Assembly (NCBI RefSeq): GCF_020536995.1
Contig: NC_068369.1
Span: forward strand, 25,077,040-25,141,039
Length of the DNA: 64,000 nt
Reading direction: 5' to 3'
Origin: Dreissena polymorpha
Taxonomy: Eukaryota; Mollusca; Bivalvia; Myida; Dreissenidae
This document shows, piece after piece, positions 1 to 12,489 of this stretch. The notes under the pieces are model-generated. The model did no database searches, was not told where the DNA came from, and saw only the letters and a program-made list of their open reading frames with translations. Made by a program: the position numbers and the translations under genes. Within the stretch, counting starts at the first letter, position 1. Each line of letters begins with the position of its first letter.

Positions 1-32
1 ATAACAGACCTGAAATCGACGTGGCGTAGTGG

Positions 33-742
33 CAGTGTTTTTTTTCACCTATAGGGGAATGGTGGCGGGGCCCGTCCAAAGGGGAAAAACGCGTCGTTAT
101 TTAGGAAAAGGGGAAAATTACAAATTCACTCTTTTATATGTAATGATATTTATTATATGAATACACATGTATGCATGAATGCAATATTCACAGCTGAATG
201 TCTCTGTCCTTTTTCTTAAATATATATCAATGATCGTTTCAACATTAGTTTCAGACAGTTCAGCCGTCATGCACAGTCTCAGTTTTCCTAGCCAATTTGA
301 GTCTAATTGGAATTTTTTAATCGATAAAATGGCAAATTTGAGCATTTTTTATCAATAAAATGGAGCAAATTGGAATGTTTTTACCAACAAATATCGACAC
401 AATATAGGTACATCAGGCCTTTTCCTGGCCATTTTGGGAAAAAATGAAATTCATGTGAAAAGTGACCATTGATTTGGGAAAAACTAATTTAACTCTTTAT
501 GATAATTCAAAATCATATTAATATTATATTCATATACTCTGTTAGTTGTTTATGAAATAAATCTGAGATATATGTATCATTAGACAGTTCTTTCTAAAAA
601 AAAAAAAAAAAAAAAAAAAATTTTTTTTTTTTTTTTTACTTCTGGAGGGGATTTTTTCTACAAAATAGGGTAAAAATACATACTATTTTTTTAGGGGAAT
701 GGGGCCGAATATCGGCCCCGAAATTGCCATAAAAAAACACTG
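33..742. mobile_element. Non-autonomous inverted-repeat DNA element (CAGTG ends)
   Basis: A 710-bp insertion in the SINE head. Its ends are CAGTGTTTTTTT (33-44) and the inverse, AAAAAAACACTG, ending at 742. The SINE sequence AGTGG is duplicated on both sides (28-32 and 743-747). There is no transposase reading frame. CAGTG ends recall hAT elements, but hAT usually makes 8-bp duplications and only 5 bp are seen, so the superfamily is open. A pure A-then-T run at about 597-637 lies inside. Confidence 0.7.
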
Positions 743-871
743 AGTGGATATGATGTCTGCCTAGCGTTCGGGAGGTCACGGGTTCGATCCCCACTGTGAG
801 AGCGTTCTTTAGATCTCCCCAATAGACAACAAGGAAACTGACTCGAGAGCGTTTCATATAAGCTTAGGCTT

Positions 872-1620
872 CAATGCCCCAGATAATTATTTGGGAAATA
901 GGGTTTTCACCCATCGATTTTAAAAAATAGGGTGATTTCATTTATGAAATAGGGTGAAATGATTAATAAAAATGCATACCAAAATCATTGTTGCTTTACT
1001 TTTGTTGAAGCTGTACACTTGTATTAATTCAATAAAACTGTAAACTATCATAATTAACTTTAATAAACATAAGTTTCATAACATCTTAAATCCTTGAAAC
1101 TGTCCTAAATATAAACTTTAAACTTAAAAAAAATCGATAACATGAATTATTCTGCACTTATTGGCTTATTGAGGTCTTTAACCTCTCTTAAACATTTTGA
1201 TTTCGCATCCTAATAGAAACTGAAAGTACAAACGCTTTACAAATACATGCACACTGAGCGACGAATTATGTCAGATTGAAATCGCATGTATGTCTTCTTC
1301 AATTATTTGGTCAGACGCCTTTTTAACTGTGAAGTCTAGTTCGCAAAGCGTTTTAATAATTTTGACTGCTCCGTTATCCGTGCGCTTGCTGAATGAAAGC
1401 GTCGCCCTGTTATGATTATAATTCAAAAGTTAAGAGAATATTCCGAAAACGAGCAAAGCATTTTCGATCGAAGCTATTACATCGTACGCATCAGATTTGA
1501 CGAATTTGCATGAAAGTCAAAATGGTTGCGTTTTCAATACGCATGATATTGTATTTCTTTGCGTTTTAAAACATTTTAATAGGGTGAAAGACGCAGATAG
1601 GCAGCTTATCTGGGGCACTG
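872..1620. mobile_element. Second non-autonomous inverted-repeat DNA element
   Basis: A 749-bp insertion in the SINE body. Its inverted ends are CAATGCCCCAGATAA (872-886) and TTATCTGGGGCACTG (1606-1620), 14 of 15 matching. AGGCTT is repeated on both sides (866-871 and 1621-1626). Subterminal AGGGTGAAA motifs occur near both ends. No protein is encoded. The CA(A/G)TG ends resemble hAT ends, but the duplication is 6 bp. Confidence 0.7.
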
Positions 1621-1685
1621 AGGCTTGTTATGCAATCAAGCTTAAATAAATAGGTTTAAAAAATAAAATGAAAATAACAGACTTG

Positions 1686-2517
1686 TGTGACCTTACAGTT
1701 GGTTCCAGGAGTGAATAACTCATAAATGGAAACTCAATGAAGAAGTGCATCAAAATCAAATAATAGGCCTTTTTACCCCCCTTGAAAAGCAGTTAATGAT
1801 TAAAGGTAACAATGGAAATTATGGTGACAGGGACTCCTAGAGTAATAAAATTGTACTGAAGTCAACTTAAAATAGTGAAAAGCACTAGAAGGCTCAGGAC
1901 TGGGGTATTATACCAGTGTGTACTGGCAGGCATCATGCTGTGCTAAAGATGTAGAGGACCCTTATCAGCTGATTATCAATACACTTGGTGCAAATTGCTA
2001 TTAGGGACATCTAACACAGCTGAGACAAATCATCACTGATACAGACATTTTATGGTTGAGTCTTAACCATTACACTGATTGAAATACTCCCTGTCCGGCC
2101 AGACATTCCTTAAACTAGGCCTTTCAACTTAAAACTTAAAAGCCAAGATTTTTCCACCTCAAATAACTCAAGACTGAAGGCCTATTCCAAATTGACAATG
2201 CCTTTATAGACCTGCAGCTTTCCCCTACATCAAAACTTATAGCAGCTTGTTAAGAACCCTAATCAGCTATTTTTAGCAATAATTCTTCCCTCATTCAATA
2301 GGCTAGGGCATATTGCCACAGAGAAGACAAAAAACCTGAAAGCCTTAAATGCAGTTCCAAGTCTTGATCAGGAGACTAACTTTTTATACTTTTTTCTTGA
2401 AATTGAAAATAATTATTTTACTGTGTTAATATCATAAACAGGAAAACAAATAAACATGGTTTTACACAACTGACAAAGTTCCAGTCCAAAAGTCTAAACC
2501 ATTTGGTCATTACTTAC
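1686..2517. other. Intron of the KANSL1-like gene, no exon seen
   Basis: AT-rich sequence between the SINE and the splice donor of the KANSL1-like exon. Neither strand has a convincing exon, so the next KANSL1 exons (PEHE-domain part) must lie left of the window. Confidence 0.6.
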
Positions 2518-3773
2518 AGAGGAATGGGGGCCTTCTTGTCAGACATAACCGGGCAGTCTTCCCATTCCTCACAGCTCTCTCCACCAGAGCTGCTTTCAGT
2601 CGCTTCCTCATCCACTGCATCGTTCCAGTGCCTAACATTCATTCTTAACTGACCAGACTTCCTTTCTGACTCGGAAGACACAGACTTCTCCATCACAAGT
2701 ACACCTTTACGATTATTTTTCTTTGCAATGTCATGTAGAGGTTTGGGTTGTGATGCCTGCAATTTGCGTACTAAAGTCACTAGATTTGAAGTGGATAAAT
2801 TTTTAACGTCATTGCTATTAAAGAAACTATTGCTAACACCTTCGCTCCATGGGCGAATGGCTTTGGTTGCCACAACTTGTAAGTTCTGGTGTTGAAAATG
2901 AACAAATGACTTCAGCTGTGATGAAACCTGGTTATCCAGCTGTCGACCTTGCAAACGCCGCAATCGGCGAATGAGAAACTGACTTTTGCGTTCCAACATG
3001 TGCTGCTTTCGGCTTGCATCTTTCACTAGATCAGCTGGTGTTGGATCGGTCTGTTCAGTCTCTTGCACTTTTAGATTTGACTCTATGAATATTTTAACAC
3101 CACTTCCTTTCAATGCTAAGTTATTTCCTCTTTGTTGAGAACTACTTGCAGCGGCAAAAGCTGGTTTTCCACTTCCTGAATCTGTTATCTGACACATGTT
3201 TGCACTTTTATGTTGTAAGTTTACCAAAGATGTTTCACCGTTTGGTCCAATGTAGTTCTTACCATTTACATGATTTAGTCTCTTGGTAACATTCCTATCT
3301 TCACAATTTTTAGCAGCATGTCCGTTTAAGGCCTTTTCTTCTATCAAGGAAGTCTGCTTCAGAAACCTTTTTCCAGTTCCGTTCGGTCCATTTTCATTCG
3401 AGGGTTGGTTCATCTTTTTCAAAACAAAACTAGGGTAAATTTTATCAGCTTTCTTCTCAAACTGACGCACAATGTCTGGAATACTTTGAAGCCAGTTGTC
3501 CTGTAATCCTTTATTAACTTTACCGTTTATGTAAGTCTGCTGTTTAAGCAATGGTGCCAAAACACCATGCGGTGTTTTGGTTTCACTTGTGAAAGACGGC
3601 GAACTAGATCTAACTAACGAAATGTCAATTTTCTTTGAGTATTGGTAAAAACCGTTCGTATCAGTGATATTGTGATTAATGTTATTTATAAGACTGTCAG
3701 ATATTGCTGTTGGAGTGCTACCGGGCAGCTGTATACATGACTGACCTGTTGTTTCTGTAAGAGCGGGAGCCAT
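2518..3773 (-). CDS. KANSL1: KANSL1-like protein, first coding exon
   Basis: First coding exon of a KAT8 regulatory NSL complex subunit 1 homologue, a scaffold of the nuclear NSL histone H4 acetyltransferase complex. It encodes about 418 residues from ATG at 3773. Three blocks match human KANSL1 as I remember it: the start MAPALT; a basic segment near residue 245-275 (LERKSQFLIRRLRRLQGRQ); and the acidic end with SSSGGES near residue 395. The rest is low complexity and Asn/Ser-rich. The exon ends CCTCT|GTAAGT, splitting a Leu codon right after an Ile-Pro pair. This is where human exon 2 ends (VPL), so the junction seems conserved. The C-terminal PEHE domain is outside the window. Without the donor the frame stops at 2514. 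Confidence 0.88.
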
Positions 3774-6700
3774 TGCAAGTTAACAACATAGTCTCAAGGA
3801 CAATTGGGCTGACATTTACATCATTTCGTCATTCAACCTCTCCTCCAAGACAAACAGTCGGAAAGTATGCTTCTACCAATCAATATCAAAGTTAAAACTA
3901 CCTCACAACACTATCCTCTAACAGGTGTTAGTAAACATCTGATGTACAATGTACACAATTGTGACCCAAACAAAAACACGTGACTTTATCGTATCGACTA
4001 TTGGCTATAAACTTATCAAGACGCTTTCTCGATGCATATCATTTTGCAAGAATGACAAGCGCTGCCTCTTCCGCGGAAAGTCTCATGTTTAACAACAGTC
4101 AATAAATCACAAGATGTCATTGAACGCATTAGTCGAATATTATAACAACCTTGAATAATTCCAACTTTTGCCGCAAACCACGTGACCAGGGCCACGTCCC
4201 TGTACGTTTGTTTTCCCGATATTTTGTCAGTTCCTAACGAACATCGTTTCGATGAAAATATGTCTTACACTGTTAGTAAATGCCATTTAGCACGTTTCTT
4301 ATCGAAGAAAAATATCTCGTTGTTAGATAATCCAACAATGAATGTTACTTCTTACACCGTTCTTGCAAAATTACGTCCAAATGCAATAACATTTTGTCGA
4401 CTACACCTTTGTCGTAATGGCGTATGGTGGTTTTCACCGACCTCATAGGCCTAACAGAATGCAAGCAATTTGCAGCGAATACAACAACAATTACATCGAT
4501 CCCTCTGGTATGCTATTTGCTGATTGGTGAATAGAGGCTGTTGAGTCGCACAAACTCACGTATAGATATATTCTAATATCACAACAAAATATTGTAACAG
4601 ACACATTGCAACTAACCTTTCGATAGCCTGTTTTATTAAATAAAACCATTTTAGATGTCCATAGATTTTCGCATGACTTTAATATCGAGGATTTCTTTGT
4701 AAACCCGGAAAGTTACAAAGAAAATGTAAGCAATTATTTGAGCGGCTTAACAGAAGAGCGCGCGTCTAATATTAGCGGTGAAACGATGAGGAAACAGGAA
4801 AACGCGACCTCTAAATAAGTCAATGATTCTAGTGGCGTATTTTATGCTGGTTTCGTGAAATAATATGTAAAAGTCTATTGGAATCGTTTATAACTTCATT
4901 TATTCAATCTTTAGTTTTACTGTCATTCATAACGAAATGAACCATATAAAACCATATAAAGGGAGACCATTCCACAATAATTATTGCATCACTTACGACA
5001 GGTTATCTCCCTTCATGGTATTTTACACATGACTATGAGTCATATCCAAAAATATTTTAAGCGGGAAATTTTAATTTGAAATTCCTCTGGACGCTCATGT
5101 GGCCCTTCCCCAAATTTGGAAAATCAGAATTAAAACACACCGTTTAAGAACTTTATTTATACAAATATCTCAAGTTATTGAAATATATTTGCAAGAATCT
5201 TTAGTGTATAATATACAGTTTTTTCTTGCAGTTCATGCCGATATCGTAAGATTTAAGAATACATCACTGGATACGTCTGACACGGTGCCAAAATTTCACG
5301 TTTCGTACAGTATAACTGTGTATATGAGTGTTACATATACCGAATTTTTGGACAAGAATTAGAGATCTAAATAAATTAATACTGATGTTTTTTCACATTT
5401 CATCAAGCCGCATAAAAACCTTTTTTATGCACTCGTTGAAATTCTTCAGCAAAATTGTTTTAAAAAGTTCGCCTATTTGAGCACCACTTACCGGTGTGTT
5501 TACTGTCATTAACACCCATTTGAGAACCCCATAAAGTCACGTGATCCTACACCCTGCAAATGGGAAAAAGGATTGAACAAAATGAAATATGTAGATTAAA
5601 GTTATTTTTGGTATGCAAACTCATACCCGTAGCCCGGGGGGGGGGGGAGGGGTGCGTTGGGTGCGTTCACACCCAATGATTTTTGACGAGTAAAACAATA
5701 TTTGAACTATAAGATGCACCAAATTTTATTCAACGCAAAAACGATTTTTTTCCCGGAATCCAGTGAGTCTTCGTATTTAAGCGTTACAATAATGTTGAAT
5801 TCAATATGCTACCGACAGGAAAGAGAGAACATTTTAGATTATTATTAACGGAATGTTATGCCAGCTTCCGAAAATGACGGAAATCAAAAGACACCCGTCG
5901 ACTATTGCCGAAGACTAATGAGTCATTGGTTAAAATTTTGCATTATACCACGATTTATAACAATTAACGATTGTACACAGCATTTTCGACAGACTGCGTT
6001 GTCTTTTCGTTATATCCCCGTACAACCATTTTCGGATCACTTTAAGGTTTTCAGACAAATTATATCAGCTATGCAGGATAATATTGTGTTGTTGTATGGC
6101 AAGACAACAAACCACTTCTACAAAGCAATGTAGCGTTTTTGTAGTTTACCAATACCTTATGGCATCTGTTCTGCTCCACATACCGAACTGCCCACAATAT
6201 TTTCAGTATGTCAAACTTGACACTAGGAAATTTGACAGACTCTGAAACAGTTGTTATAATGAATTTAAAACGTTAACACATATATGATCAGGTGGACGTT
6301 AACGTTACATGTTCATTAACTGTGACGGATCTTGAACATACGGGCAAATAGGCTAAGTCCATATTTTTTTCTTCAACGTCCTGATATACATTTATAAGGG
6401 CTTTGAGACGAAAGGACCAGTAGTTTGTGGCTAAAGGGTGTTTATGAAGCCTTAATTGTTGTATTCTGAAATTCGTTTGGAAAATGATATCTAATTTGTT
6501 AAAAAAAAAAAATCCAAAAATACAAGTAACAAGTTATACCATTTTTATTTCTGTTTAGTATTGATGCATATTAGAGAAGACTCAGTTTTGTTTGTTGTAC
6601 AAAAAAACTATTAGCATGTTTAGAGCAATGCTAGGTCTCGGGTATTATCCATAGTAGCAGACAAACAGCTGTTTTGAAAAAAGTCAAATTTGTCCTTTTA

Positions 6701-7203
6701 CTTTGCTTGATTTAGAAATGGTAGAATTTTGGATTGGTAAAATACACCAATGTTATCAAGATTCCAATAAATAATGATATTGTATAGCGTTCTTATTGTT
6801 GATTTTATATTCTATCAATATTTTGTTGCATATATAATTACAACTTCTGTCACATTCATATGAATACTTCATTCTGATTGGATAATTTGTTCACGTGACC
6901 GGTTTTTCATTTTCCGATGAACCCACTTCGTATGCAAATTTAAACATGAATATTCATGGACTACTTTCTGGTAACAAACAAGTTGCCAAAATGACGTTAT
7001 GTTTTGCGCAAAACTTAATGGCGTTGTTTTTTTATTGGTCAATAGCGAAATGACGTTATATTTTTTGCGCGAACTTCAACGATATACCCGTTTGACGGAG
7101 ATGAAACCGAAACTGAAAATAGATTCATACGCTAGATTAAACAGGACTTTTATCACCCTTACCACGATAGAATTTCAGCTTAAAGATCATTTTGTGTTGT
7201 AAT
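3774..7203. other. Intergenic and 5' region of the KANSL1-like gene
   Basis: The 5' flank and presumably the promoter of the KANSL1-like gene (minus strand) begin at 3774. Beyond it lies AT-rich DNA with only short chance frames (for example 4182-4448, 5099-5362 and 5858-6133) that have no recognisable domain or splice context. A G tract lies at about 5637-5652. Nothing else stands out. Confidence 0.5.
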
Positions 7204-7206
7204 TAT

Positions 7207-7367
7207 AAGAATTGAATAGCATTTTTCTTCATTTCATCGGTGTATGAACTGTCGGGGAAAATACACCTAATTTATGCATAAACGCCGTCGGCGTTTATGC
7301 AAATTAGGCGTAATTTTCCCGACAGTTCATACACCGATGAAATGCAGAAAAATGCTATTCAATTCTT
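7207..7367. repeat. Long near-perfect inverted repeat (fold-back element)
   Basis: Arms of about 80 bp (7207-7287 and 7289-7367) pair around a single central T, with core AACGCCGTCGGCGTT. Only a few mismatches or indels are visible. It looks like a fold-back MITE or a hairpin-forming palindrome. No coding potential. Confidence 0.85.
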
Positions 7368-7765
7368 AAGTAAAAAAAGTGTGTACGCGTATACTAGCTT
7401 CGGGTATAAAATAATGTATTTCCGTGACTGATAAAAAAGGTGGTTATTGAAAAACGGCAGTGGTATATTATATTCATGTCGATCAGTCACTAGGCTATAG
7501 TCAATGCATGTGAATTTTCATATAAAAATGCTCTATAACTTCAGTCTCTGAATTCAGATAAAAAAAACACCAAAATGCAGGATTTTACTTTTCATTTTCA
7601 ACATTTTCTAGAGGGAGGACCTCCAAACCCCCGATTGCAGGAAGGGGACAACCCTTTCCCCACCTACCGCTTCGCCACTTCGTTGCTCAATAACAATCGT
7701 TGAAGGGAAAATTCGCACCCCCTTTTTATGGAATGATTTATATATTGACGCCATCATTTGATGAC

Positions 7766-7830
7766 GTTCAATTGGATCAAAGACCTATAGATAACAATCT
7801 ATATCTATATCTATAGGTCTTTGATTGAAC
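7766..7830. repeat. Short inverted repeat
   Basis: TCAAAGACCTATAGATA on the left pairs with TATCTATAGGTCTTTGA on the right around a TATATC-rich loop. The surrounding 7368-8100 holds no gene that I can see. Confidence 0.75.
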
Positions 7831-8109
7831 GAATGATAATGGCGACTAAATTTCGTTAAGCTCCGGCGTCTCACTGCGATTTGATTCTCTAGCAAACTGG
7901 TCCAATACGTTTGCTGAAATTTGACATCTATATGGATCAGAATGTGATCTACCTGCTGGCGTATTAGTCATGTCTGGGAAAATCCAGTTTTTGATAAAAT
8001 GACGAAAAAGTGGTGTTTTTTATTGCGCAATCGCGTTGAACATGTGACTTGGCCGTGTAGCGTTAATAGCAACCCCAGGAGACAATTCACGCGCAAGACA
8101 ATTCAATTT

Positions 8110-8712
8110 GATTTTAGATAATATATTTTCGTAACCAAAATATTTCGGACCCATATATTTTTCGTACCCGAATTTTTGTCTTACCCATTTTTTTCGTACC
8201 CAAATTTTTTCGTACCCAATTTTTTTTCGTAACCATTTTTTTCGTACCCAAATGTGTTTCGTACCCAAATTTGTTCGTCCAAAAAAAATCGTGCCCATTT
8301 TTTCGTACCCATTTTTTTTTGTACCCATTTTTTTCGTATTCACATTTTTTTCGTACCCAAATTTTTTCGTATCCAATTTTTTTTCGTACCCATTTTATTC
8401 GTACCATAATGTTTTTCATACCCACATTTTTTGTACCCAATTTTTTTTTCGTACCCAAATTTTTTTCGTTCCCGTGTTTTTCGTACCCAATTTTTTTTCG
8501 TACCCAATATTTTTTTTCGTACCCATTTTTTTCGTACCCATTTTTTTTCGTACCCAAATTTTTTTCGTACCCACATTTTTTTTGTACCCAAATTTTGTTC
8601 GTACCCATTTTTTTCGTACTCAATTTTTTTGTACTTATTTTTCCCGTAGCCAAATTTTTTCGTACCCATTTTTTTCATACCCAAATGTTTCTCGAACTCA
8701 TTTTTTTATAAA
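8110..8712. repeat. Minisatellite of TTTTTTCGTACCCA-type units
   Basis: About 35 imperfect copies of a 14-19 bp unit: a T run followed by CGTACCCA and often AAT. All the frames it opens on both strands (Tyr/Phe/Pro-rich or Lys/Gly-rich) come from the repeat. A smaller array of the same unit lies at 48520-48722. Confidence 0.9.
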
Positions 8713-9558
8713 TGATCGGTTTTCAATTTGATTTGATCTCACCACTCATTCCATTCCGCGAAACCCTTAAGGTGTCGCAACTCTAGTAAAACTCTGGCTA
8801 CGGGCCTGAAACTAGTCACAATAAAATACAAGTGTTGCCCAAAATCGCAGAGTAGATCTGTATAAAATGCCCCTGTTTAAGGCACGACATTTCAAACGAC
8901 GATTAAGTAAAACTGTCTTTAGTAGTTAGTTTATTTGCTGCTTATATAGTTTGAAGAATACAAATATTATAAAATAAATGCATTTTAAAAGAGGAATATA
9001 CAGTATACCGGTATTTCAAATCTGTATTTCAGGAAGGACATGGTGCATAGGTTTCACACGTTAACATTTGTGTATTTGTTACGGCATTCCCCTTGATTAA
9101 AAATAGCGGTATGTCTGTTGAACCTGCATTCTTAAAACGATACATTATACGCGGGCTAAATGCTATTTTAAAAAGTCCATATCATATTGTTTTCCACGCC
9201 GTTCTGTACACGTGTTTTTCGTCCAGACAAATGCAGCTATTTTTTTTCTTGAGAATTAACTGTTAAACGTTTTGCTATGCACAAGGATGTGAATTTCAAA
9301 CCTGGAAAAAAAGTCACACAAATATTGCAGAGCAAGAAGTTAGTTATTGCGATGGTAACAACCAAAGAAACTGTTTACAGGCCCGTACAAAGTTCTTGAA
9401 CATTCTAGGGCTGATTGTATGTGCGAAAGGCGTATAACAACCGGAAGATTTTTTAATGGCGATATAATACACGGCTTTTTATGATTTTTTCTCTACGAAA
9501 AGTAGTCCGTCAACGAACATATTGTGGCTGATATGAGATGGAGACATCTGTGGTGACA
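8713..9558. other. Intergenic, nothing recognised
   Basis: AT-rich sequence between two tandem arrays. I see no exon, RNA gene or clear repeat in it. Confidence 0.5.
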
Positions 9559-10062
9559 ATATCAAGCAGTACAACATGTCTTCAGGTTGATCATAGTTGA
9601 ATCAATGATATGTACTAGTATCAGATAATACAGATTTGTGTGATATCAAGCAGTACAACATGTCTTCAGGTTGATCATAGTTGAATCAATGATATGTACT
9701 AGTATCAGATAATACAGATTTGTGTGATATCAAGCAGTACAACATGTCTTCAGGTTGATCATAGTTGAATCAATGATATGTACTAGTATCAGATAATACA
9801 GATTTGTGTGATATCAAGCAGTACAACATGTCTTCAGGTTGATCATAGTTGAATCAATGATATGTACTAGTATCAGATAATACAGATTTGTGTGATATCA
9901 AGCAGTACAACATGTCTTCAGGTTGATCATAGTTGAATCAATGATATGTACTAGTATCAGATAATACAGATTTGTGTGATATCAAGCAGTACAACATGTC
10001 TTCAGGTTGATCATAGTTGAATCAATGATATGTACTAGTATCAGATAATACAGATTTGTGTG
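9559..10062. repeat. 84-bp tandem repeat, six copies
   Basis: The unit starts ATATCAAGCAGTACAACATG and ends CAGATTTGTGTG. Copies begin at about 9559, 9643, 9727, 9811, 9895 and 9979. All six appear identical by eye, which points to very recent expansion or to an assembly effect. Each unit holds the palindromes TTGATCA and ACTAGT. Confidence 0.92.
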
Positions 10063-10829
10063 GCCCACTTATCTTTTAAGAAATTTAAAAGTTCGAGGTT
10101 TGGAACATCCAATTCAATATAGTTTTGATTAAATAATGAAGCAGTATTTAAGCAATTACATTAAAAGACAGAGGGTTGTACAGGCCGTTTTCGTTGCTCT
10201 CGTTCTTCAATTAGACTGACAGCAATAGTCCGCCTATTCTTTAAGGCTGCGTGATACTGTATCCAAAGTAACGTGACACTTCGTGTACTGGTTTATTGAT
10301 CGTGATTTTGTAGCCCCGGTTCCAGTTTAATTGCAGCCGCTGGCCTTTTGTCTTTACAGCAAACAAATATTTTCGAAAATATAGTTTTTTCTCCGTAAAC
10401 TAGTGTAGCCTCTACAAGTGTGTCTGTGGCCCCTTCTCAGATGCACCTGCTTTACCTTTAAAGCATATCATGCATGGTTACTAGTACTTGTTGAAGATTC
10501 CAACATAAAAGTTTAAACAGCACACAAATCTACCAAATGATTGGAACTAACCAAACTAAAAAGCTCAAATCATAATTTAAGTTTTATTACAACGCTTAAT
10601 ACAATAATCGCAGATTGTACCTTTCAAAGGCTTTAATTCATACATAAACGGATTCTTTTTTTTCAATTATTGAGACGCAGCCTTACGCAGTTGGGGTAAA
10701 TTTTTGAATTTATCCTTCAACCGCAGTTTCCAGCCCGTATGAGAAACTCGGGCAGTAAGACTTGTCTTTGGCTTTATGATACGCGCCTCTTCCTTGGAAA
10801 GCTGCGCTTTATGTATGTACGTTAAGAGA
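10063..10829. other. Intergenic, nothing recognised
   Basis: Unique-looking AT-rich DNA after the 84-bp array. Short frames only, such as 10667-10858, which runs into the following dispersed repeat. Confidence 0.5.
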
Positions 10830-11025
10830 CATACCATATTAGCCTGAGCAGTCCGCACAGGCTAATCAGGGACGACAATTTCCGCTTTAATGGTATCATT
10901 TCGTTTAAAAGAAGTCTCCTCTTAGCGAAAATCCAGTTTGGGTGGAACGTGTCGTCTGCTAATCTGGACGAAGCTTAATTTTTTTTATTCAGCCCAGTTT
11001 TCCCCGAACAAAACATAAATGCTAA
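10830..11025. mobile_element. Palindromic dispersed element, diverged copy
   Basis: Contains CAGTCCGCACAGGCTAATCA, GGGACGACA, TCCGCTTTAATGG and the end GCCCAGTTTTCCCCGAACA. These are the marks of the family best seen at 63192-63443. Non-coding. Confidence 0.8.
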
Positions 11026-12480
11026 TGCAGGCATCGCACATTTGTAAAAAAAAAGAGCACCACACGCTCCGGTAAGGAAACAAGCGCAGGTCGATGGAAC
11101 TTTATGTTAAGCTGGAAGCGTTTATATGTAAGTCTCCCATTCAATTGCCAGTTACTACATTTTTGGAAGGCAGAGAAATGAGAGCGTGTACGCACCCGAT
11201 TCTATCAAAATGATTAGATTTCTTAAGTAATAAAATATACATGTTTATTGATGGTGAGTGTATACATGAATAACTTCACGTACACATTTCATAATTTAAT
11301 ACACACGTGAGTAAATTACTTGCTCGTTAAGATGGGATTCGCATCGAATTTGAAAAGTGTTTGAAAAAAGCTTACTTGCAATAATCTTTGACATATAGGC
11401 CTACACAGATGTATATGGTAACGACAATATATTCGATTTCACCAAAACCGATTGAGAAAAGCATGTTAAAGTCCCAGTTTTTAAAGAAACGAGCAATATT
11501 TTATAAGTCAACAAGGGATATTAAAAAATCATGTAAATCACATATTAATTTTTTAAACATTATATTCACCCCAAAAATTTAAGAATTCATGTCGTGTTGA
11601 GCTTTACCGTTCATTGAAAAATGACGCTAACCGATTAAACCATTGGCTTTTCTCCTTCGTTTAATTAATGCGCCTTTAACCAGAATAGAATTCGTTTATC
11701 GTAATGTAAGATTACCCCTGACTTTGGTCATAAAAGGTGTTCAATTAATCTCGGATGAGTCACTACGAAAAACTTATCGGTATAAAACAAATGGCGTAAC
11801 TTCCGATGTCGCTCTTTAATAGCTCAGGAATTTAATCTCTTGCTGTTGACAATCGACGACTGCTGCAGTGCTTCGGCATCTTTCATTACACAATATGTTT
11901 AACTTCCTATGAACATTGAACGATTCCCGGAGATTGGTTCATACGGACAATTGATCATATGATCTTTTTTGACACAGACAGCTAGACTTTTGTTCCCACG
12001 TTATTTTGACAAAGCGGTAAATAGTTCTTACATTTTTGCACTGGATCATACATTTGATTACCATCCCGGACATTTGTTCCTAATTTATTTCTGCCACGCA
12101 CACTACTTCCAAAGTAATGAATTTCGGGGCGGACTTTTAATTAGATAATTAGTCAATAAGCGAATAAAAATACACGTGTCAGCTCATCGGGAATCATCTT
12201 ACTCTTAAAAAGTTAGGTAAATTGAATTATTTGGCAAAAGACATGTTGATAGCCTTTGATCAGCGTCATCTTTGTTGTTAAGTCTAGCATCTGATTGTAT
12301 GAACCGATGCCGGGCCGTCAAACTAACGTAAGAACCATTGTCCGGCTTTTAAAAAGAACGTATGAACAAAAGTTCTGGTTTTAAACACACATGTAGAAAC
12401 CAATCTCCGCCTGTGTCAAAATTAGCATTTGAACTATTGTCAGCAAGAACCAATGTCAGGAAAAATCAATTTTGGCAGAA
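11026..12480. other. Intergenic, nothing recognised
   Basis: AT-rich DNA with only short chance frames (for example 11388-11582). No repeat or exon signal that I can support. Confidence 0.5.
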
Positions 12481-12489
12481 CTCTTCCAC

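Larger units (their letters stand above)
1..1685 (+). mobile_element. tRNA-derived SINE, split by two nested DNA elements
   Basis: A SINE of the same family as the copies at 29.25 kb and 46.93 kb. It is read in three pieces: 13-32 (start of the tRNA-like head), 743-871 (rest of the head, with box B GGTTCGATCC near 780, and the body) and 1621-1673 (tail ending AAATAAATAGGTTTA). The outer flanks ATAACAGACCTG (1-12) and ATAACAGACTTG (1674-1685) look like its target-site duplication with one mismatch. The two gaps are filled by the inverted-repeat elements at 33-742 and 872-1620. Relative to the 47-kb copy it lacks about 20 bp of the body (the stretch containing GTACTGGTTCTAG). It lies inside the KANSL1-like first large intron. 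Confidence 0.85.

Noticed and set aside
5858-6133. 91-codon plus frame
   Set aside because: No domain, no splice context, and AT-rich surroundings; probably chance.
8020-8731. Tyr/Phe/Pro-rich and Lys/Gly-rich frames in all directions
   Set aside because: Read-through of the T-run/CGTACCCA minisatellite.
9559-10062. CRISPR-like array
   Set aside because: Repeats are direct and contiguous, without unique spacers, in animal DNA.
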